Of a DNA stretch of 53,864 bases, positions 9,901 to 23,116 are shown one piece after another. Below the pieces are notes generated by a model. The model was given only the letters and a program-made list of their open reading frames with translations, had not been told where the DNA came from and made no database searches. Both the position numbers and the translations under genes were made by a program. This stretch comes from Mnemiopsis leidyi (Eukaryota > Ctenophora > Tentaculata > Lobata > Bolinopsidae). The stretch's first letter is position 1; every line of letters begins with the position of its first letter. Location of the stretch: contig JH153665.1 of assembly GCA_000226015.1 (NCBI GenBank), positions 368,410 to 422,273 of the forward strand. Direction: 5' to 3'.

Positions 9901-12900
9901 TATCAGGCAACGAAAGAGAGTTGGTAATAAACACCTCAACTCTCGAAGTACATCGTATTTCTTTGAAGGACTTTTTTGATGGCTTCTCTGATGTGAATGA
10001 ACGGCCGAGAAATGAGAACGGAGATCCAATGGTTCTTAAGTTGAAGGATTGGCCCACCTCCTGGGATTTCAAGGAAAAGCTTCCTCAATGGTTACTTACA
10101 TTTTGTTTTGTACTAAGAAACATAAATATTTCTAACAGTCAAGTAGAACCAAGTAATTCCTACAAGTTAATTAAGCCAGAATATCCTGTACTGTACTTAT
10201 TGCTGGTACTAAACAGTCCATGTCCAGGTATGATGACTTCATGCGTGTGATCCCCCTAAAGAGTTACACACAACGTACCGGTATCTTCAACATTGCCCGC
10301 TATCTTCCAAACATTTACTGTTCTCCTGACCTTGGTCCTAAGATGTACATCGCTTACAGTAACGCAAACAACCCTAACGGTAAGACTTGATTACAATAGT
10401 ACATATTAACGGTTTCTCAATAGACGGTTACGTGAACATTCTATTTAATCGTGATCTAGAATGTTCTTTCAACGTAACTCAGTGCACCTGGTGCGATAGT
10501 AGCGGCCATTATAGTCGACATTACAGAACATGTGTGTGTAAATTGTGTATAATGACTAGCCTGGGATGAAACTACATAATGATATGTACATTCTACACTG
10601 TTCTAGAACACTCGTTATGAATCTAGAATATCCCTTAACTCCCGCTTTCTACAGAGGGTAGCACGGTTCTGCACATCGACATATCAGACGCTGTGAACAT
10701 CATCATGTACGTGGGACAGTCCCAGGATGTAGTTATTGAATATGATGACAACATGACTACATCAAAATCTGGTGAGTTTTTGTAATTCTCAGTTAAAATG
10801 TGCTAGGAATTTCGAAGTTAGGGTCAAATAAGTGGAGGAACAAATCTTTTATAAAGTCACTCCGATTAAACTATTATTTTGATAAAAAGCCGCGTTGTCT
10901 CTGACATGATTTTCTCTACAGATTCCTCCTTCCTAAAAAGAAAGGTCTACTCTCTAAAAGATATTTGCGAGGATACTGACGATAAACAGGTAGCTGAAGG
11001 TGTCACGTGACGGGTCAGAGACTCATTTTCGTACATTGCAGTAACTTCCAGACCCACTGCCTAACATTGCAATCTCACCTATCATGAGTATCCGCCCGTA
11101 GTTTTGTTTTCAATGTGGTCCGTATAGTTTTAAACACCTTAAAATATCACAGCTGGAGAGGATAAGAAAAGACAGGTGCAAAGTGGGAGCACTCTGGCAT
11201 ATTTACCATCCTAACGATATCGACAAGATCCGACACTTCATACACAAAGTTCTGAACGAGAGTGGACAGACACTTCCTCCCGGGCACGACCCGATACATG
11301 ACCAGGCCATGTACCTCGATAAGAACATGAGGAAACGTTTATTCCAGGTAGACCACATCTTCGTTAAGAAAAAGTTCTATTTTAAATTGAGCCACTTTCT
11401 ATCGAAAAATTTCGAATAAGTTAAGGCATTTTTTATGGTTTTAAATAACCTGCTTGAGTCTTAATATAGAAGAATATCTGATCATTTCTAACAAGATTAA
11501 AACTAGCCCCTCAAACTATAAAGTGTTTAAAACAATCTGAAAAAAAACTTAACTTCATGTTGACCTCCACTGTCGCCCACAGGAGTACGGTGTGAGGGGG
11601 TGGCCGATAGTTCAATGTGAGGGGGAATCTGTGTTCATTCCTGCAGGAGCACCTCACCAAGTCAGGAATTTGCAGAGTTGCATCAAGATAGCTGAGGACT
11701 ATGTCTCTCCGGAGGTTCGACATATCTTGTTATTTTGGGTGAATACTAAGCTATCTACTTTGTTACAATTATTTTTCCATTCTCTACTAAGTTAACATGA
11801 ACATTCGTCTACAGCGTGTAAGTTTCTGCTTAAAGCACACACAAGAAATCAGACACTTGTCAAAGCAACATTCTAATCAAGAAGACAAGTTACAGGTACG
11901 GGTCAACTCTTTTTGTCATTATTTGGATTTCTTATGCAAGTTTTTATCACAATATCTGATCTGATGAAAACGGAATTCGTGATTGCTTTAAATATGCTTA
12001 CCGCTCGCTCCAACACCAGATCAAGAACCTGATTTATCACGGAGTAAAAGAGTGTGTGTCAGTCCTCCAGAACCACCTCCCCACCAAAGATTTGTGCACG
12101 TGCAAACCTAGCGAGATGTGCTCCACCAGTACCCAGATCACTACACCTCTTCCTGGGGATGCACGTGACATCACGATAGAACGGCTACAGGCGGAGATGG
12201 AGACTCTCAGGAAAAATTCTGCGATGGAGAAGAAGAACTTTAAAGACCAGCTGCTCAGTAAAGAGGTCTGTTTTCTAGTTCCTTTGTGAACAGATTTTAG
12301 GTAGTGAATGCTATTAAACCACGAACTTTTGAAGGTATAGACGCGACCTATTAAGGAAACGGTGTTAAATGCTATCATTATTTATGAAGTTGTCTTTCAG
12401 GCTGATTACAACAAAGCCCGGAAATGTTACGAGCTAGAAAAACAGACTACAAAAACGCTCAAGTCAAAGCTTACCAAAACGATGAAGAGGCATGAACAAA
12501 CGAGACTAGCAATGCAGGAACAAGCTTCACAAAACTTTGACTTTGTGAAAGTTTTGCCGGTTTCCTATCAGACGTCGTTCAGCTCACGAAGTCACGAAAT
12601 CCAGAAGCCGGAAGCGAGAGTCCAAGAACTGAGAAAACCAGAAGCTCGTCATCCTCAACATCGAACTGTTGAAACAAGACATGCCGAACATTCCAAAAGA
12701 TCAGAACCACGCCAATATGACGCTCAGAGTAGCGATAATCTTCACGAGGCTGCTAGTTCTTCTCACGCAGATCTTAAACGGAGTCAGTTTTCTAAATTTG
12801 AGCCAGCTGATTTCAACAGGCCATCCACCTCCCACGGTTCTTCCTCAATGCCTAGTTCCAGCAGCTCCAGAGATCCTCGCTTGAAGTCCAAGATGGTAGA

Positions 12901-15900
12901 AAGTGAACCTGAAGTTGCTAACGCGCCAGTTTGGGGACCGTCAAGACAGTTAAACAATCGACCTAGTACTGTTGTTCCTAAGTCGGCATTCCAGGGAGTT
13001 CAACACGCTGTTCAAGATTTACGGACTAAAAAACCTCCTCCCCAAAAAGTCAGGAAAACACCTGAAACTCCTGAACCGATGGATACCAACCAAGACAGTT
13101 GTAGTCCAAGTCCGGCTGGGATTTTTGGTCCTAAGAGTAATCTAGAGATGCTGAGTGCCGTATCTGCAGTTCAACCAAGATCATACCCGACCAACAGGGT
13201 ATATGACCAGGGTGCCTCTAACTCTGAAACTGACTCCAATGAGGAAGCCCTAAATCCTCAGTACGCGGGAAACTTTGCCCCAACTCCGCCTGCCAGTAAA
13301 GCGGCTGTCATACCCGGACCCTTCAGTAGTCCTTCCGTGTCACCTGGATTCAACCCAAAATCTCTTAATCTTCAGATATCCTCGCCGAAACAACCTGCTA
13401 TATTCTCCAAACAACCAAATCAGAAGAAGACTACATACAACAAAGCTAAAGAAGAGCTAGCTGGGAAGCCCAGACAAGGACAGTTTAGCAACAAACCCAC
13501 GGCTCTGTCAGAAATATTTCCCATCCAACCGTCCTTCTCCAGCTCCTCACTTCCCAAACAGCCGTTGCCGAGAAAGGACATCAAGCCAGAGTTACGGACT
13601 CCTCCCAGTGAACGAGTTAACCCTCCCACATTTGCTCCTCACCTAGCTTCATACCTGCCGGACATGTTGACCAGGTCCAATTGTGCTCCGGACCGTACAG
13701 CCTGGAATACCGGACCAAGGAAGACAGTAGCATCCCCGGTCACCCCAACCATCTCGCCAGCAGTCACGACCAACACTGTGGTCACTTCCCCTGCCACTCC
13801 ACCCCCCAACCGGCTGAACATCAGTCAGCAACCTACTGCTTTCTCCACTCCTCCCATCGGGCGCAATCAGAATCTTTCTGTAGCTCCCAAGAATGAACCA
13901 CACCAGCAGTCATCTTGCGCGCTTCAGAGTGCTGCTCAAACCATTCACGGCATGACTGGAAACCCGCTGCTTCGAGCTCCAAATTCCTTCAACCTGGATG
14001 TTCGCCGTGCAGCATTACCAGTGATGTCTGGAACTGCCCAGCCGGATGGCGTGCGAGCTCGATCTAAAAGCAACGAGTCTTATGCCTCCCTCAGTTCATC
14101 ATCACCTGACATCGTCGTCCCACAGAAAGTGGATGCTGTCAACTCATCGATGAGTCAGGGCGGCGATAAAAGCCTTGAAGCGGTAAGCAACGGTCCTGCA
14201 ATTTCGACGGGAACGGCCAATCCTAACGCTTTGTCTCGAGATCCACGACTGGCGCGAAGACAGTCCGGTGAAACTTCCAGTGACATAGTGAAACACCAAG
14301 ATGAGACCATTACTTCATCTAATGAAGCAACAAATGCTGGGGCTCAATCTGGTTCCAAATCTGCGACATTAGAACGCAATTTTTCTGATAGCGAAGTCCG
14401 TGGGAGCGCGGTACGAAATGAGGCGAATGTTACCTCTGAAGCTAAGGTCACTTCGACGACGACCTCTAGTACAAACAACGCCATGACTGAAGAACAAAAG
14501 CGACTTTACTATCACCCGGAGCCGGAGAAACTGGTCATATTTGATGAGACACTTCTGACTCGGTTAAAGAAGAAGCGAGCGCAAGGCTCGCTCGAAAGAG
14601 CTGCTGCAGTAGTGGAAACATCCAGCTCGGGACTTGTTGTATCCGAGAACACCGCCTCCAGTAGTAGGATTGTAAACCCGCTTCTCCGGAAGAAAGCAGC
14701 TCCAGTTCCAACGTCTCCTCCTAAAGTATCTAGGAAACCTCATCTCGCACACACTGTAGATGCTATCTTGAAGTCAGACAAAATTCCACCGCAACACATT
14801 TCCCCGACAACTGAACCTGCTGCCCCGACGTTTGATGCATCAACAGCTGTATCCCGCTACGAGGAGATAGTGAACCCGGCATCAGTGCTGGTAGCACTGT
14901 CCGGGATAGCCAGGTCGAACAAACGGAGCAGGGAACCCTCAGGGAACAGTGTGTCGAGTATTGGCAACATGCCAGTACTGTCACCGATATCCCCCGCCTC
15001 TACACCACCTCTAAACACGGGGGAGGGAGCTCCCCCTCCCCTTCCTCCCGGCTCTCCTCCTCCTCTTCCCTCAGGATCTCCACCACGTCTACCTCCGGGT
15101 TCTCCTCCTCAAACCCCTCCACCGGATATCTCTCCCCCTGCCACCTCAACAACTCCACGGCCGGTACTGCTCCCTCCTCCAGGCTCCGACCCGTCGGTGC
15201 CACCTGTCCTCCTCCCGCCCCCTCAGCAGACCACACAGCCTATATTACTACCTCCTCCAGGTGAGGACGTGACTACTCCTCCCATACTCCTCCCACCTCC
15301 TGGATCTGATCCAGGGCCTCATCCTCATTCTGAAGACGTCAGGACTCCGACCGAACAGTTAGAAAACGTCACGTCTGATCGCGTTAACTTCTCGAGGAAA
15401 AGAAAGTGTTCGAAATCTTCAAATTTCAGAAAATCGATTCGTGATAGCGGGACTGAACAGGATAATCAGATGACGCCATCTTGTTCCTCCCATATTTATC
15501 AAACTCAAAATGAGTGTGTTTTAAATAGTGATTGCAAGTCGGATTCCAAGTCAAATGAACCCCGGGAACACCAGAAAAGATCAAGAAGACCCTCTGAAAA
15601 AGGAAAGCAGGCGGCTGAATCCTCAAAATCCAAAAAGAAACACGAGGAGAAGGCAAAAAATAGAGTTCAAAACAAACATGGCTTGGTAGATACATCCTCA
15701 CCAAAGAAGGAACACCGGTCTAAGTCTTCGGATTCCGAGTCAAAACGATCGTCAATGGAGTCGATATCAGTGTCAGGTTCAACAAATCGTGAAAGGAAGA
15801 GAAGAACACCATCTCCCACAGACGCAGAACAGGGACACCGGAAGAGGTCAGGATCCTCATCCAGCTCCAAAAATAAATCCAAGAGACGCTCCAAAAGCTC

Positions 15901-16252
15901 CTCAAAGCGAGACGATGTCGATCTTCACAGGTCGGCCTCACCTGCTCAGCAGTGTTCCCGCGACACCTCCGATACCTACAGCAGGGACTCCGACCGGGGA
16001 TACTCCAGCAGGGAGGTCTCCCACAGACGTTCCTCCACGGACTCCAGAGCAACCGAGAAGCGGAGATCTGACGAGAGTCTCTCAGCGAGGAGATCTCGAA
16101 CCAGGTCTCGATCCACGTCGAGCGAGAGAGTGGTTAGGTACCAGGAGAGACAGTCTCCTGTTTTTACACGGACTGTTTCCATCGGGAATTTAAGTAGGAA
16201 CTGTCAGAATGAAACTGTTGGTCATAAGAGAAAATCAAAGAGACGAAAATAG
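2819..16252 (+). CDS. KDM3-type JmjC histone H3K9 demethylase with C2HC zinc-finger array and long disordered tail
   Basis: Sixteen exons join in frame: 2819-6923, 7369-7626, 7848-7967, 8473-8604, 8832-8921, 9364-9456, 9605-9784, 9907-10090, 10228-10379, 10655-10771, 10922-10989, 11153-11347, 11583-11714, 11815-11895, 12020-12265 and 12401-16252. They encode about 3334 residues, and nearly all early introns are phase 1. Residues 280-1335 carry ten CxxC...H...C fingers. Residues ~1497-1538 are the KDM3 zinc finger ([22 protein letters not shown]). The JmjC core follows, with Fe(II) ligands H1778 and D1780 (LHIDISD) and H1923 ([10 protein letters not shown]), so catalysis looks intact. Known KDM3 enzymes remove H3K9me1/2 in the nucleus. 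A coiled coil crosses the exon 15/16 junction, then come PILLPPPG repeats and a basic RS-rich C-terminus. The JmjC assignment is firm; including exon 1 is inferred from splice phase. Confidence 0.88.
7020..7335 (+). repeat. Tandem ~18-bp repeat in KDM3-like intron 1
   Basis: Diverged copies of AAAGCCTGGATCCTTGTTA repeat about 15 times with one- or two-base changes and slightly varying length. The array fills most of the intron between exons 1 and 2 and ends about 30 bp before the acceptor at 7368. It is a minisatellite with no coding sense. Confidence 0.85.
12401..16252 (+). other. Last exon of the KDM3-like gene: coiled coil and disordered tail
   Basis: One 3.85-kb exon encodes 1283 residues. 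It opens with charged heptads ([15 protein letters not shown]) that continue the coil begun in exon 15 ([14 protein letters not shown]). Then come long Ser/Pro/Gln-rich stretches, the recurring motif SRDPRL (near 12870 and 14235), two NPLLR motifs (near 13960 and 14675), and poly-proline repeats of the form PILLPPPG between 15000 and 15310. The final ~250 residues are Arg/Ser/Lys-rich, like SR-type nuclear-speckle proteins. The stop is at 16250-16252. Confidence 0.85.
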
Positions 16253-18900
16253 AATGAACACTTGAAGTCGAGTGTTTTTCCCTGAGTTTGATTTTTCGTT
16301 ATTCTTACATTTTATTAAATTATGCCTGTTCATGTAAACTTTTGCCGGTCTTAGATGTAATTTCTATGATATGACTTTGATTTATTCTGAATACTTTATT
16401 ACAACTGGTTATTGAATTTTGTTAGGATCATTGCTTAATAACCGCATACATTTCGCTACACATAATGAGTAATACTTAAACTAATGAACGGAGAATTTCC
16501 TAATTAAAGTACAACTAGTAACCTCTTGAAAAATTAATGTCAAAGAGGGCAGTTCAATGTTTACGTTTTTGTTTAGATTCTAAAATTTCAAAAGTTTATT
16601 CGCTTTAAAGCTTTAACCAAACTGCATTTCTTGAAAAATGATATCGAGTTTCTGAAAATATTCGCGATGCGAGTTGTCTTTTTAAGTTTTTACAACTGGA
16701 AAATAGAGGCTGGTTATAATTGAGTAGTTGTTGATAAATAATGTTCACCTCATCAGAAATCCTTGATCTTAATCTATCATTTAAATAATTACCGAATTTT
16801 ACTAGATACATGTTTTTCTTGTAAAATTGAAGAGTTAGTGAATCAACATACAACAGTTGCAGTACCACAACGTACCTATATCAATATGGAAAGTAAACAA
16901 TTGAGATTTCAGTAGTAATAGTGTGAAATAGTTTAGTGTGTAATAGTTTGAAGATAGATGCAAACATCAAGATTTGCTGCGTCAACTCAGCCAGAATACC
17001 ACGTTAAATTCCACTCCAGATGACAGATCCAGACTTCTAAAAACGTAATGTTCCATGTTAAGTAGCATTGTTACATGTTTCAATGAGAAAGAAGATAATG
17101 GCTTGGAGAATGTTACATGTACGGCGGGAAACAACAACCGACCGTGAAATACGATACTTATCATGTCCACAGTGCAGTCAACAAATATGACGTGTTACAT
17201 TCGGGGAATGTTAATGAAAACGCGATTTGCAACCAACCAAGTGCACATCGAGGTGGATACACGTCATGTACCATGTGTAGCTTTGTGTGCGCGTTACCGC
17301 CGACGTAGAGAATATTTTGTGATGAATGCAGTAGACTTTAATTACTGTAAAGGCGATTTGATGCGCGCACGGTCGCGGTAAAGCACACAGTTGACGTAAA
17401 CAATCTCGAGACAGCTCATGTAATAGCTTTTGCAATACAAAGAGATGATGTGCATTAGAAGTGTGGTAGCTAGTCATAGTGGAATTGGTTTGATAACGCA
17501 TGTCCCAATTACACAGTTGAATGTTGGTCAAAAGTTGGCCAGGATTATCGTGAAGGTTGATAACTTGGCAGCAAGCCAACGAGGAATTCAAAAGTAAAAC
17601 ATGACAGGAGGCTAATTTCGGACAGTCAGAGGACTTGACGAAATCAGCAACTGTGATTCAAATAAGCCACTTTTTATAAATGTGAATTTGTTAATTTTGC
17701 ACGTACGTTTTTTTGGTACGTTTTGGAGAGTTTGGCCGCTCAGACACAGGACAACTGCATCGGGTGCGTCCTCCTCCAGCTCATTAGAGAATTGTTGTTT
17801 CCACTCCAATAATATATTTGTAATATTAACCAATACTCTGATTATAGTCCTTTGAAAATAGCAATCTGTGCGAATAAGATCACTTCCTTGACTAATTTTG
17901 TTTATATTAATTACCAAACTGCATGGTTGGTTTACATATCTTGACAGTGAATTTTGTAAATTCTGTTTTTAGAGTAATTTACCATATCTAGTTCATAGTT
18001 TTTTCTTATGTGATGGTAAGGCAAGAAAACTCAACAATTTTCAACTTAAAGAATTTATACTTTGATCATACACAATTCATAAGTTGCGGAACATCACAGT
18101 TCACAAATCTATGAGCTACCTATCGATAATGGGAGCAATAATAATTTGTAGTACCTAGCACGTGCTGAACAGAAATAGAAGTGACAAAAACTTGAACATA
18201 TCCTTTCCATATAACAAGGGCAAATATGTTCATCATACCAGACCATATACCTCGCAACTTAGTAAGAGAGAAACAAATCTGATATCATACTCTTCACAAT
18301 ATTGGTACAAACGCGTAGATTCCCTCCTTGAATAGAATCGACAGCTATAATAAACAATCTTTATTAGTTCGTTTTTTAATAATTTTGCCCCTCCGTAGAA
18401 ATCCTTATTGGTACTGCATTAAATCGGTCTTTAAGCTATCGTCCTTTCATCCTATCGGTAATGACAAACCTCGTAGTTCCAGTTTCAGCCACCTGAATTG
18501 AATGATGTCAAAATCTATAACATTTACCGCATTCCTTTGGCCAAAAAGTCAGCCTGTTATCAACCTACACAAAAACAGAAAATTACATAATATTATAATG
18601 ATGGAATGCTATGAGTAATGCATCGTGACGATTTACGGAAGAAGTTTCCAGACAAAGAATGGCATTTTCCTGCCAATTTTTGAGATTCCTCGCAATTATT
18701 GAATTCTGTTTCATTGGCTTCGGTATACCAGCAGTCTTTTACTGAGAACAAATTTATTTTAAAAGAATAGATTTTTTGATGGATTTTTGTAGCTCAGAAC
18801 TTACCTACCAAGGATTTAAACATGGTACAAGAAATGGAAAATGCAGGAAGGTTATTTTTGGTAACTTTTACATCACCATACTGAGTACTACATTGTCATT
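16253..18900. other. Intergenic after the KDM3-like gene
   Basis: AT-rich sequence without a supportable gene. A degenerate extension of the pseudogene that starts at 20191 on the minus strand may run into the right part, but I could not follow it with confidence below about 18.95 kb. Short open frames here lack family resemblance and splice context. Confidence 0.4.
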
Positions 18901-18949
18901 AGTATAGGCTGTGTTGTGAGAATATAGGGTATGTACCTTCAATGATTAC

Positions 18950-20191
18950 TTTGCATTAGAGAATATTTTGCCAGTTTGATCGTTTCAAGGTACATGAAAG
19001 CTTTAAATGAAGAGATATAATTTTGCAGTTCTGTATGAGAGTTGACTGGTTAGAACAGCACCTGTTTTGTGATGACTTCGCCAATATTGTCGGTATCCGC
19101 TCTGCGAAGTTCGAATTTAAGGGCGACTTGATATCTTTCTAGGAGACACCAGAATTGTCGCTACTGAACAAGTCTCATCAAATCACAGATTGAACATAGT
19201 CTTGACGTTGAGCATGTCTACAATGTTCTCATGATCCTCTGCTATACTTTGTAAGACACATAATGGGCATGAAAGAGCGGATTATGTTGTGACAATTATC
19301 GGATGGGCAGTCAGTGCCGGGGTTGGAAATATTTAAAACAGCCTCAACCAGGGGGTGGGCCAGACTTCGGTCTGAATATTCTGTATTTCTGTATTTCTGT
19401 GTTTCTGTAGTTCAGTATTTCTGTAGTTCTGTAGTTCTGTATTTCTGTATTTCTGTTTTTCTGTAGTTCTGGGAAAATCAAGGACCAGGAACGATTACAT
19501 TGTAGCTTGTTGTGTGAAAACGATAAACCAGACAAAAAACAGTAGAAATTACCTCTTCTGATATTAGTTAACTCCATCAGAGTAATCAATTATTCCATCC
19601 ATTAATTCTTCGTCGTATCAGTATTTTTTAGCACTGGATAGAAGATCAGGTAACAGTTTCAAAACATCATCACTTGTCGAAACATGTTAAATGATCTCGA
19701 TAGAAAACTTGATCTGCTCCAAACTGGAATAGTTAACATTAATAGGATGTAAGTCATTGAATAGTCATTGAATAGTCATTATAACAAGTTGCTCGGAGAG
19801 ATTTGTACATATTTGCTTAGTACAATCTTCTTGTGCTAAGCAAAATGTTACTACTGAATCTAACAGGTATTTCAATAGTGCTACGGCTTCATTGGACTAT
19901 TGATATGTTTGTAACCAAGCATTATGATACCGGCTAATGCCTAAATTGAAAGTACTTTCTTCTCGTATCATAGCACTGATGATGATGCCAATGCTGGCGA
20001 GTAGAATAGTTCAGCCTTGGGGATATAGTGAAAAACGTTTACCTGATCCTGCAGCTGCTTTCTCATTTTTCACACTGACGCTGACAAACTTTAAAAGCTC
20101 CTCACATATTGTCGAAAGTAGCTTCTCGTCGAATGTGTCCCCAGATAGACCAACCTTTTCTGTTTTGTGTTTTTTTTTCTTTAACAGCCAT
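18950..20191 (-). pseudogene. Pseudogene, third copy of an unknown tandem gene family (copy C)
   Basis: Exon 1 (20191-20043) encodes a diverged match to copy B exon 1, including CEELLKFVSV and NEKAAAGS, and keeps the same phase-1 donor; a run of A residues shifts the frame near its start. Exon 2 starts after the acceptor at 19854 with VVTFCLAQEDCTKQICTNLS, matching copy B (VTYILSQVEDDLAKRICKHL). Further blocks are LPDLLSSAKKY then YDEELMDG (around 19600), and IIRSFMPIMC (around 19270). In-frame stops and frameshifts interrupt all of these, and a TTCTGTATTTCTG repeat has expanded inside it. The conserved intron position shows it arose by gene duplication, not retroposition. Confidence 0.78.
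19378..19471 (+). repeat. Short tandem repeat (TTCTGTATTTCTGTAG-like) within the pseudogene
   Basis: About 94 bp of alternating TTCTGTA, TTTCTGT and GTTCTGT units. It interrupts the region where pseudogene copy C would encode the segment between its KKY block and its IIRSF block. Confidence 0.8.
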
Positions 20192-20820
20192 TTTATCTGA
20201 ATTTGTTGAAATTTGTCGCATCAGCATGAGATCATTCAGAGTCCAACGGGCAGCGGTTTTAGATTTCGGCTTTGTCTTACATTCAAGGAAACTTAAATGA
20301 GGTTGGTCGGGAATATGCCATATCAAATTTTTTGAAGCATGATCTTTGACAAATTTCTAATTTGATACCGACATTATCACATTAAAAGGCGTGCATAATA
20401 AACTGGATCAGTAATCAAAGTACAATTGTAAATTAAATAAATACTGTAAAGAAATTATCAAAAACTTGTGCCACTGCACATTACAACCTAAAAACAATCA
20501 AAGTACAACTGCTATGTTTTAAAGATGATGAAACTTAGATATAATATACACGTCGTAGTGGCGAGCACGAGGATGCATCATATCATATCATATCATAAAT
20601 TATCATATTATCAGTTTTAAGTGCTTAATAGTGATAACAAATTTTATAACATATAACGTTACTTTATGATTAAAAATGTCTTTGAAATGCGTTAAAAATA
20701 TATATAAAAAGCGTTGAAACTTACAAATAAAGATATTGTTAAAAAATTTACCGACTTTAAAAGTCGCATGACAGCACATCATAAAATATAAAAACAATTA
20801 AAACTTTCAATTTCAAGAAT

Positions 20821-23116
20821 TCAATGTAAAATACTAATAAACTCTTTTACATTCGCAATAATTTTCTCGTCACTTTCTTTTTCAAGCAGCCAGATAGCTG
20901 GAGACACCAAATCTTCCAGCACATACAGCTCTTCATCTAATGTACTGGATTGGGCCATAGAAACCATGCACTTGGTCAAACCTTGCAGATATTTTCCATT
21001 AAAAGGAGGATCATGTTCAAGATTCTCAATGATTAAATCGGATATAAGTCTAAAGATTTGAGCATGTTCTCTTTTTCCCTGCGATGCATACTCCACCGAA
21101 CCGGGACATGATAGTGAAACTAGTTTCTTGAATAGTTGCTTGTGATTTCGTCGTTTTGCCAGCTGCCAAATAATTTTTAGCATACCCGGATTAGGTGGTT
21201 TGACACGGTGTATGTTGTTCAGGTCGGCCAGTAGAGCTGGGATGAAATCAGAATAATCCAATTCGAATGTTCCGGTGAGGAGCATGGACACATTGTAGGT
21301 CAATGATATCACAGCATGATCTGATATTTGAGCTGATGTTTTCACTTTGCCCCAAACCATTTTAACTATTCCGGCAAGTTCCTTTACACTGAAACTGTTA
21401 AGTTGTTGTTTATCTACCAAGTCATTGAGTAGCTCAACATAGTATAGAATAGATACTGTGTCAGTGGATTTTTTGATGAGTCTCAAAATGGGATCAGTAA
21501 TTCCGTATCGTGTCTCCAGCTCCTGCAATTGAACTATCGTGCAAGTAGATAACAATTGTTGTAGAACCATAAACGCAATCTTGGGCGCTAAGCTTTTCAT
21601 TCGAACTTCAGTAGAAAAGCGTGAACTTGACTTGAGCATGGAGTCCATTGTCTTTCTATCACCTCTGGAAAGGTCATTGTTTTTCAAGAGATAATTCAGA
21701 ATAGCATCCGGAAGTGAACTAAAAAGTGAGAATGTGTCCTTCAAGACAATTTCTTGATGTCTAAAAGCTCCTAAAACGACCAAACAGAAAATCCCGATTA
21801 GATCGGTGTTTCTTGCGACCAGTTGTATGAGGCTCGGCACTGGACTCTTTCTTGGATCATAGAGAAATTGGCGATAACCTGTTGAAAAATTAGATGATTC
21901 AAAAACAGACGAAATAAACGTAAAGGCAAAATCGAGGTTAACTTCACTATCTTCGAGTGTTCGTTTGTCATCTAGAAATCGTCTCCACATCATGAAAAGC
22001 TGGATCTTTTCATCGATAGTGAAACTGTCTATTACTTCGTAGTCAGCAAAGACATGCACCAAGACGGAGACAGCCTGGAACAAATAACATTTATCCAGGG
22101 GTAAACACGGGCCTTCCAAACCGGACCCATTATCACAGCATCGCTTGAGCAAAGATTTCTCATATATTGTCAACAGCCATTCTGGGATCTTCGAGTTTAA
22201 AATTAATTTCAAGTCTTTCTTGTAGGAAACGTTTTTGTGGCCGACAAAGTCTGTCTCCAGATCGATGCAAATTCTTAAGGTGCTCTGGATTTCGCTCGGT
22301 ACAATGTTGTTCATGTAATTCTCTGATATAAATTTCAGTATATAACTCATGATTGGAATCAGTGGTCGAATCATCATGGAGTCCCATGGCAGAAGGATTG
22401 CGAGTAAAAAGGAGGCCCGATAGGACAAGCACTGTCCCCAGTACCTCTCCCTCACACAGGTCAAAGGTTTGGTCATCGTTGCTAACTGCCAGTGCATGCC
22501 TAAGCAATGTCACAAGTCCGCACATCATTTCTTCGTCAAACCAGAATTTTTTAGCGCTGTCTAGCAGGTCAGACAAGTTGTCTATGATATCATCGACTTG
22601 AACTACCACATGATAGTATATTTCGATAATATATTTCACATCTTCTAAACTGGAATCACTTGAATCGATATAAGATAAGCCTGAGCTTATTAAAAAACCT
22701 CTCAGTTTTTCCGACTGTGTGGCTATATCTGCGAGAATTGGTAACACACCCGAGTTTGTATCAAGTTGGTTTGAGAGATGTTTGCATATCCTCTTAGCGA
22801 GATCGTCTTCCACTTGGCTTAGAATATATGTAACTGCTGAAATTAATTGGCAAATCATCAATCAACAATGTGACATATTGAGTTGCACCGCAGCTACATC
22901 CAAATAAAAAATGCCATGTGTAAAGAGATGACATGTAGAACAATGACAAACGAATCACCATTCACTACCTGATGCTGCAGCTGCTTTCTCATCTCTCTCA
23001 CTGTCACTCACATACTTCACAAGCTCCTTGCATGCCTCTGCAAGTTCCTTCTCTTCCACTGCATCACGAGAAATAGCAGATAAGGCCTCCATTAAGGTGT
23101 GTTTTTTAGCCTTCAT
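20821..23116 (-). CDS. Unknown helical protein, tandem family copy B (one frameshift)
   Basis: Exon 1 is 23116-22969 (MKAKKHTLMEALSAISRD ... DEKAAAAS), phase-1 donor. Exon 2 runs 22836-20821 and opens AVTYILSQVEDDLAKRICKH. The body is alpha-helix-like, Leu-rich, with no recognised domain, and ends VSPAIWLLEKES then KEFISILH, nearly the same as copy A. The upstream frame (22861 to about 22375) and the downstream frame (about 22385 to the stop) differ by one base. Comparison with copies A and C places the break between the NPSAMGLHD and IRPLIPIMSY blocks, near 22365-22385, with no GT-AG intron there. About 720 residues if the frame is restored. It may be a recent pseudogene, a polymorphism or an assembly error. 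An acceptor-like TTTTAG lies 5 bases before the ATG. Confidence 0.7.

Noticed and set aside
15000..15236. Antisense open frame in the proline-rich part of the KDM3-like last exon
   Set aside because: A Glu/Gly-rich shadow of the Pro/Ser-rich coding strand with no independent splice or family evidence.
17211..17591. 126-codon minus-strand open frame
   Set aside because: No family resemblance, no splice partners, and overlapping frames of similar length on the other strand.
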